Positions 59,797 through 64,000 of a stretch of 64,000 nt of DNA are shown here, piece by piece. Source of the DNA: an uncultured Christensenellaceae bacterium (GTDB taxonomy: Bacteria; Bacillota; Clostridia; Christensenellales; UBA3700); assembly GCA_944383905.1 (NCBI GenBank), contig CALWRI010000008.1:1-64000 (forward strand), given 5' to 3'. Each line of letters begins with the position of its first letter. Position 1 is the first letter of the stretch. Under the pieces are notes generated by a model. The model was not told the DNA's origin. It searched no databases and was given only the letters and a program-made list of their open reading frames with translations. The translations under genes were made by a program, and so were the position numbers.

Positions 59797-60948
59797 ATGG
59801 AAACGAGAGAAGAAACCTTGGGAAAACTCTATGCGCTCCGGGCAGGCTTGTCCTATATCGCGCAGGAAGTCGCCCCGATTTATCAAGAAGAGGGAGACCT
59901 CAGACCGTATGAATTAATGGATCATGCCGACGAGCAAAAACTTAATTCCATGACGGAAAGTCAAAGAAAGAAATACGACGAAATTCAAAAAATAAAAGAG
60001 AAAGCCGAAGAAAGAAGCACTTTTGAGGAAGAAATAAGTCTTTTTGAAGATGATTTGGAAGACGACAAAAAAACCGCAAAAAAGAGCAAGTTCGTTCACA
60101 GCGTCTTTATTCTTCCTTTAAGAATTTTGGGTATGATACTTGTTGCCGTGGGAATACTTTCTGCGGCGCTGGCGGCGTTCACCTTCATAGACGGCTGGAT
60201 AATGGAACTGATCCCGGAAGAATATTTTTGGACGTGTATAGGTATAGGATTGGGAGGATTGGTCGTTTTCGGCGGCATTGGTTGGTTGTTATTGGCTTTT
60301 ACCATTGAAAGCAAGTATGAAAAGGCAAAATCCTCTGTAAAAGGTACTAACAACATTATAGAGGGGCTGAAGGAAGATATCGAAACGTCCAAAACAGCCG
60401 AGAAAGAACTTGCGAGGTTGCGTCAGGAAGGAAAGCAGAAGAAGAGAGAAGTTGCAGAGCACAAAAGAGAGGTCGCGAAGCGCACGAGACCGATATATTA
60501 CGCTCTGAAAGAGAGCACGGAATCTTTCATTTCCGAAAGAGATTGGGAAAACCTCGATCTGGTGATATATTATTTCGATACGGGCAGAGCGGACACGATA
60601 AAAGAAGCGCTCCAACTTGTGGACAGGCAGAAGCAGACCGATATGATAGTGAACGCGATTCGTCAGGCAAGCAGCGAGATCACGACGATGATAGTTACAG
60701 CTACCCGTGCGGTGATATCGGCTGTCGACGTTGCGTGCGAGCAGATATGCAGCAGACTTGACAGTATAGATTCGAATATAGGAAAGCTCAACGCAAGCAT
60801 AGACGCCAATACGGCGGCGACGGCTTCGCTTGTAAGTGCGACGCAGCTTCAGAACGCGCTGATGGCGCAAGCCAACAGAACGAGTGCACAGCTTGCTTCT
60901 GACGTCTCGTATCTGAAAGGCGAGTACGCGCTGATGAGAAGAATGTAA
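59797..60948 (+). CDS. Membrane protein with coiled coils, unrecognised
   Basis: A 383-residue protein. An acidic N-terminal region (about 100 residues, with E/K-rich helices) is followed by two transmembrane segments (about 105-135 and 148-170). A long charged coiled coil (ELARLRQEGKQKKREVAEHKREVAKR) comes next. The alanine/serine-rich C-terminal helical region (ITTMIVTATRAVISAVD..., SIDANTAATASLVSATQLQNALMAQ) recalls methyl-accepting or scaffold-type coiled coils. No family recognised. AAAGGAGAG precedes the ATG. It has its own promoter and terminator. Confidence 0.7.
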   Translation: METREETLGKLYALRAGLSYIAQEVAPIYQEEGDLRPYELMDHADEQKLNSMTESQRKKYDEIQKIKEKAEERSTFEEEISLFEDDLEDDKKTAKKSKFVHSVFILPLRILGMILVAVGILSAALAAFTFIDGWIMELIPEEYFWTCIGIGLGGLVVFGGIGWLLLAFTIESKYEKAKSSVKGTNNIIEGLKEDIETSKTAEKELARLRQEGKQKKREVAEHKREVAKRTRPIYYALKESTESFISERDWENLDLVIYYFDTGRADTIKEALQLVDRQKQTDMIVNAIRQASSEITTMIVTATRAVISAVDVACEQICSRLDSIDSNIGKLNASIDANTAATASLVSATQLQNALMAQANRTSAQLASDVSYLKGEYALMRRM

Positions 60949-60964
60949 CAAAGTAACATTTGCA

Positions 60965-60996
60965 AAAAAACCCGACGCAGTCGCGCCGGGTTTTTT
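60965..60996. terminator. Bidirectional terminator
   Basis: AAAAAACCCG and CGGGTTTTTT arms between two converging genes. Confidence 0.85.
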
Positions 60997-61028
60997 CTTG
61001 TAAATTTTTCTCGTTTAACCCAAAAAAG

Positions 61029-62060
61029 TTACAGCGTAACGGTGACTTTTTTCAGGTTTCTCGGGCTGTCCACGTTGAGACCTTTTGCAAGACCAATATT
61101 GAGCGCGAGAAGAGAGACCGCTGTGCCGTAAAGAACGGGTCCGCACAGGTCGCATACGGCGGGCATTTCCACCTTCTGCTTCGCGCAGGCGAGCACTTCG
61201 GGAATATCGCTGAATGCGGTCAGATTTGCGCCTGCGTCTTTGACGCGGTTTGCCATTTCAATGAATTCGGCGTCAAACCTGCCCTTGGGTGCGAGCATTA
61301 TGACATTTGCTCCTTCCGCGAGCAGAGAGAGAGGTCCGTGCATGAAGTTTGCCGAAGAGTAGGAGCGGTTGAACAGATAGCAGCATTCGGTAAGTTTGAG
61401 AGAAAGCTCGTCGCCCGTGCCCTGCATCGTGCCACGGGACAGGATTATGAAGTTGTTGAGTTTGTAAAGCTGTTCCGCCACGGCTTTGATATCGTCGTTG
61501 AGCGCGAGGATGTCTTTGACGCGCGCAATCGTCTCGTTCACTTTTGTATCGCAGGGTTTGCCGACGACCGTCGCGAGCATATAAAGCGCAATTATCTCCG
61601 CGATAAACGTCTTTGTTGCCGCAACGGACTTTTCTTCGTCGACGTCGAGAAAGAGATGGAAGTCGCTCTCTTTAGCCGTGTCGCTTTCTTCATTGTTGGT
61701 TACGCCCACGATCATGGCGCCGAGTTTCTTTGCTTTTCTCAAAACGGCGATCGTGTCTTTGGACATACCGCTCTGGCTTATAACTACCATGCATGTGTTT
61801 TTCATATCGACGTCCGCGTCGTAAACCGTCGTGAGAGAAGGATGGTATTTGCCCACCTTCATGCCGCTGAAAAGCGGACAGACGAAGGAAAACACGGTTG
61901 CCGCGTTGTCAGACGAGCCTCTCGACATCGTGACGATATTGGTAATGCCTCTTTCTTCAAAAGCTTTTTTGATGGCGGGCAGTACGGGCGCGCAAGCCGC
62001 GACCGTTCTTTTGAGCATTTCGGGTTCGCTGAAAATTTCTTGTTGCATCAAACTTATCAT
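61029..62060 (-). CDS. SIS-domain sugar isomerase/deaminase (GlmS-like, no glutaminase domain)
   Basis: A 343-residue protein with two SIS domains (IVTMSRGSSDNAA... and FIILSRGTMQGTG...) and the GlmS-type C-terminus VDSPRNLKKVTVTL. The N-terminal glutaminase domain of GlmS is missing. Such proteins act as glucosamine-6-phosphate deaminases (NagB-II) or as AgaS/FrlB-like isomerases or deglycases. GGTG lies upstream of the ATG, which is followed by a second in-frame ATG four codons later. Confidence 0.8.
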   Translation of the reverse strand: MISLMQQEIFSEPEMLKRTVAACAPVLPAIKKAFEERGITNIVTMSRGSSDNAATVFSFVCPLFSGMKVGKYHPSLTTVYDADVDMKNTCMVVISQSGMSKDTIAVLRKAKKLGAMIVGVTNNEESDTAKESDFHLFLDVDEEKSVAATKTFIAEIIALYMLATVVGKPCDTKVNETIARVKDILALNDDIKAVAEQLYKLNNFIILSRGTMQGTGDELSLKLTECCYLFNRSYSSANFMHGPLSLLAEGANVIMLAPKGRFDAEFIEMANRVKDAGANLTAFSDIPEVLACAKQKVEMPAVCDLCGPVLYGTAVSLLALNIGLAKGLNVDSPRNLKKVTVTL

Positions 62061-62335
62061 GATAGCACCTCTCGATTTTTTGTTCTCTTATATTATATCC
62101 GCTAAAAAGGAATTTAGCAATAAATTGACCCAAAGAAAACAAATCGGAAGGGGAGAGACGGGTAAAATACGTTTGCGTGCAAAATGGCGCGGGCAACGGA
62201 TTAATGACGGGGGAGAGGTCTCCTTGCGGTAAAAAGAGACGGGTGTATAGGCGATGAAAAGACAAAATTTTCCTGCCCGTGTAGTTAAAAGCGGGTTTAC
62301 GAGAATGAAAAAACCGCCTTGCAGCGGTCGAACGA
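62061..62335. other. Spacer between trmL and the SIS gene
   Basis: Purine-rich on the plus strand, with no gene. On the minus strand ACCGC..GGCGGT arms (62310-62330) followed by TTTTTT form the trmL terminator. The SIS gene promoter probably lies near 62090-62100 (a TATAAT-like ATATTATAT), but no clear -35 was found. Confidence 0.5.
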
Positions 62336-62887
62336 TCAATCGTACTGCGTGAGCTTTCCCTTTTCTTTCAGACCTTCAAAGTCATGCTGGCGCAGATACT
62401 CGTATATTATTATCGCGACGCTGTTGGCGAGGTTGAGAGAACGCGCCTGCGCGCGCATCGGGATACGCACGCATCTTTCGTAATTCTCGTGCAGCAATTC
62501 TTCGGGGAGACCTTTCGTTTCTCTGCCGAAGAACACGAAGCAGTCCTCGTCGTATTTCACTTTCGTGAAGTTCTGCGCCGATTTGGTTGAAGCGAAAAAC
62601 ATCTGCGTGTCCGCTACTTCCGCGGTGGCTCTGACGGAGAGTCCGTCCGTTTCTCGCACCGCGGCTTTGTCGCCGAAGTTGGCGGCAAGAAACGCGTTCA
62701 TGTCGGGGTAGCGTTTTACGTCCGCTATTTCCCAATAGTCGAGCCCGCTTCTTTTGAGATACTTGTCTTCCCAGCTGAAACCGCACGGCTCCACGACGTG
62801 CAGTATCGCGCCCGTTGCGGCGCAGGTGCGGACGATGTTGCCCGTGTTGTTGGGGATCTCGGGATTGACGAGGACGACGTTTATCAT
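62336..62887 (-). CDS. trmL: tRNA (cytidine/uridine-34 2'-O)-methyltransferase TrmL
   Basis: 183 residues from MINVVLVNPEIPNNTGNIVRTCAATG. This is a minimal SPOUT methyltransferase. FFGRETKGLPEELL and IPMRAQARSLNLANSVAIIIYEYLRQ are the other two motifs of TrmL (CspR). It methylates the wobble base ribose in leucine tRNAs. The ATG overlaps the gltX stop as ATGA, so it is translationally coupled. Confidence 0.95.
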   Translation of the reverse strand: MINVVLVNPEIPNNTGNIVRTCAATGAILHVVEPCGFSWEDKYLKRSGLDYWEIADVKRYPDMNAFLAANFGDKAAVRETDGLSVRATAEVADTQMFFASTKSAQNFTKVKYDEDCFVFFGRETKGLPEELLHENYERCVRIPMRAQARSLNLANSVAIIIYEYLRQHDFEGLKEKGKLTQYD

Positions 62888-64000
62888 AAACCCAGCGCTT
62901 TCTGCAAAAGCCCGACGGAGAAGTCGAGACGTTTCAGAGATTCTTCTTTTCCGAACAGCTCCGCCATTTCCGTTGCGCCGCCCGGGGTCGTTGCCGCTCC
63001 GGTGATCGCAAGACGGAGGGGCAGGAAGACCTGACCCGTCTTGACGTTGAGTTCCGCGGCAAGGTCGTTTAGGCGCGCTTTGAGCGTTTCGTCCGTCCAG
63101 TCGTCTATTTCGGGGAGAACTTTTTGGCACGCGAGAAGAGAGGCAAGGGCGATTTCTTTGGTTATCTTCATCTTCTTGTGCTCGAACATATCGGGGTCGT
63201 ATGCCTCGAATTTGCCGAGAGGTTCGACTTTTTCCGCAATTTCCCCGAAGGTCTCGACGCGGGGTATCAGAAGTTTTGCGATTCTTTCGTAATCGTATTT
63301 GCCGTTTATCGCGCTTGCGTCAAGGAAGGCGCGCGCCTTTTCGACGAATTGCGCCGGGGTGAGTTCCTTGATGTATCTGCCGTTGAGCCAGCGCATTTTG
63401 GTCTCGTCGAATATGCTCGGGGACTTGGAAATTCCGTCCACGCTGAATTGTTCGACAAGCTGTTGCATCGTCAGTTTTTCGTCGTTGTTTTTGGGGCTCC
63501 AGCCGAGCAGAGCGATATAGTTGACTATCGCTTCGGGCAGATAGCCTTTTGCGAGGAAGTCTTCGAAATTGGCGTCGCCGTAGCGCTTGGACAGCTTGCG
63601 CTGCGCGTCTTTCATTATCGGAGAGAGGTGCATATAGTGCGGTCTCTCCCAGCCGAACGCGTCGTACATCAGGTTGTATTTGGGGGTGCTGGAAAGATAC
63701 TCGACTCCGCGGATGACGTAGTTTATCTTCATCAGGTGATCGTCGACGACATTTGCAAAGTTGTAAGTGGGCATGCCGTCCGACTTGATGAGGATATTGT
63801 CCTCCATATCCGCGTTGGGCACGCTTATGTGTCCGAAGACGAGGTCGTCGTATTCGCTGACGCCTTCGGTGGGGACGTTTTGTCTGATGACGTAAGGTTC
63901 GCCTGCCGCGAGTTTTGCGGCAACTTCTTCTTTGGAAAGAGAGAGGCAGTGTTTGTCGTATTTGTGTACCCCTGCCTCGTTGTCGCCGCCGAGGGTAGCA
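62884..64000 (-). CDS. gltX: Glutamyl-tRNA synthetase (5' end outside the window)
   Basis: The C-terminal 372 residues are visible. They include VIRGVEYLSSTPKYNLMYDAFGW, the KLSKRYGD form of the class I KMSKS motif and the anticodon-binding C-terminal domain ending GLLQKALGL. The frame continues unbroken to the right edge (…LGGDNEAGVHKYDKHCLSLSK), so the HIGH motif lies beyond the window. It charges tRNA-Glu and, in Bacillota, usually also tRNA-Gln. It is followed by trmL with a four-base overlap. Confidence 0.95.
   Translation of the reverse strand, partial: ATLGGDNEAGVHKYDKHCLSLSKEEVAAKLAAGEPYVIRQNVPTEGVSEYDDLVFGHISVPNADMEDNILIKSDGMPTYNFANVVDDHLMKINYVIRGVEYLSSTPKYNLMYDAFGWERPHYMHLSPIMKDAQRKLSKRYGDANFEDFLAKGYLPEAIVNYIALLGWSPKNNDEKLTMQQLVEQFSVDGISKSPSIFDETKMRWLNGRYIKELTPAQFVEKARAFLDASAINGKYDYERIAKLLIPRVETFGEIAEKVEPLGKFEAYDPDMFEHKKMKITKEIALASLLACQKVLPEIDDWTDETLKARLNDLAAELNVKTGQVFLPLRLAITGAATTPGGATEMAELFGKEESLKRLDFSVGLLQKALGL

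Overview
The window looks like the replication-origin neighbourhood of a spore-forming member of the Bacillota, class Clostridia. It carries the classic origin gene set: recF, dnaA, dnaN, gyrB, gyrA, parB, rsmG, mnmG, mnmE, jag, yidC, yidD, rnpA and rpmH. It also has three sporulation genes (yyaC, yabP, yabQ), good Shine-Dalgarno sites and TTGACA-17-TATAAT promoters. Base composition is near even. The lineage is probably an uncultured Clostridia group, possibly Christensenellales-like, but that is inference from gene style only. No rRNA or tRNA gene was seen.

Layout from the left. At 0-5 kb lie a riboflavin ECF transporter subunit behind an FMN riboswitch, then ftsH, yyaC and cvpA. At 5-15 kb is an accessory stretch: a small membrane protein, an acyltransferase-like protein with a zinc-ribbon membrane partner, a ROK glucokinase, two paralogous GNAT genes (one frameshifted) around an unknown membrane protein, and a 1206-residue lipoprotein. 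At 15-26 kb come gyrA and gyrB (minus strand), a CorC-type protein (minus), a group II intron fragment, then recF-dnaA-dnaN (plus). At 25.8-26.9 kb is a block of 160-bp tandem repeats and hairpins. At 26.8-36 kb sit a metallophosphoesterase, parB and the rsmG-mnmG / mnmE / jag-yidC-yidD-rnpA-rpmH block. At 36.3-37.7 kb is a broken ABC transporter. At 37.7-42.3 kb is a 4.6-kb stretch without genes that holds parS-like and DnaA-box-like sites. At 42-53 kb come an rRNA/tRNA methyltransferase, yabP-yabQ, a TetR regulator with two membrane genes, a MATE transporter, a GH18 lipoprotein, the ktrB-ktrA potassium system and a DUF6512 protein. At 53-60 kb is a surface-glycan operon: a sugar kinase, galE, a Wzy-like protein and a CapD/WbpM-type dehydratase. 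At 60-64 kb are a coiled-coil membrane protein, a SIS-domain protein, trmL and gltX (cut by the window end).

The main structural observation is where the strand asymmetry changes. Left of about 36 kb nearly all genes are on the minus strand and intergenic plus strand is C/T-rich. Right of about 38 kb most genes are on the plus strand and intergenic plus strand is strongly A/G-rich. The switch lies just upstream of rpmH, the ancestral oriC position, while dnaA-dnaN lies about 13 kb to the left and runs against the inferred fork direction. The gene-free stretch beside the switch carries the parS-like sites, so it is the best candidate for an origin plus centromere. The core cluster has been rearranged: recF precedes dnaA, gyrBA is inverted, and the S4-domain gene yaaA and parA are not found here.
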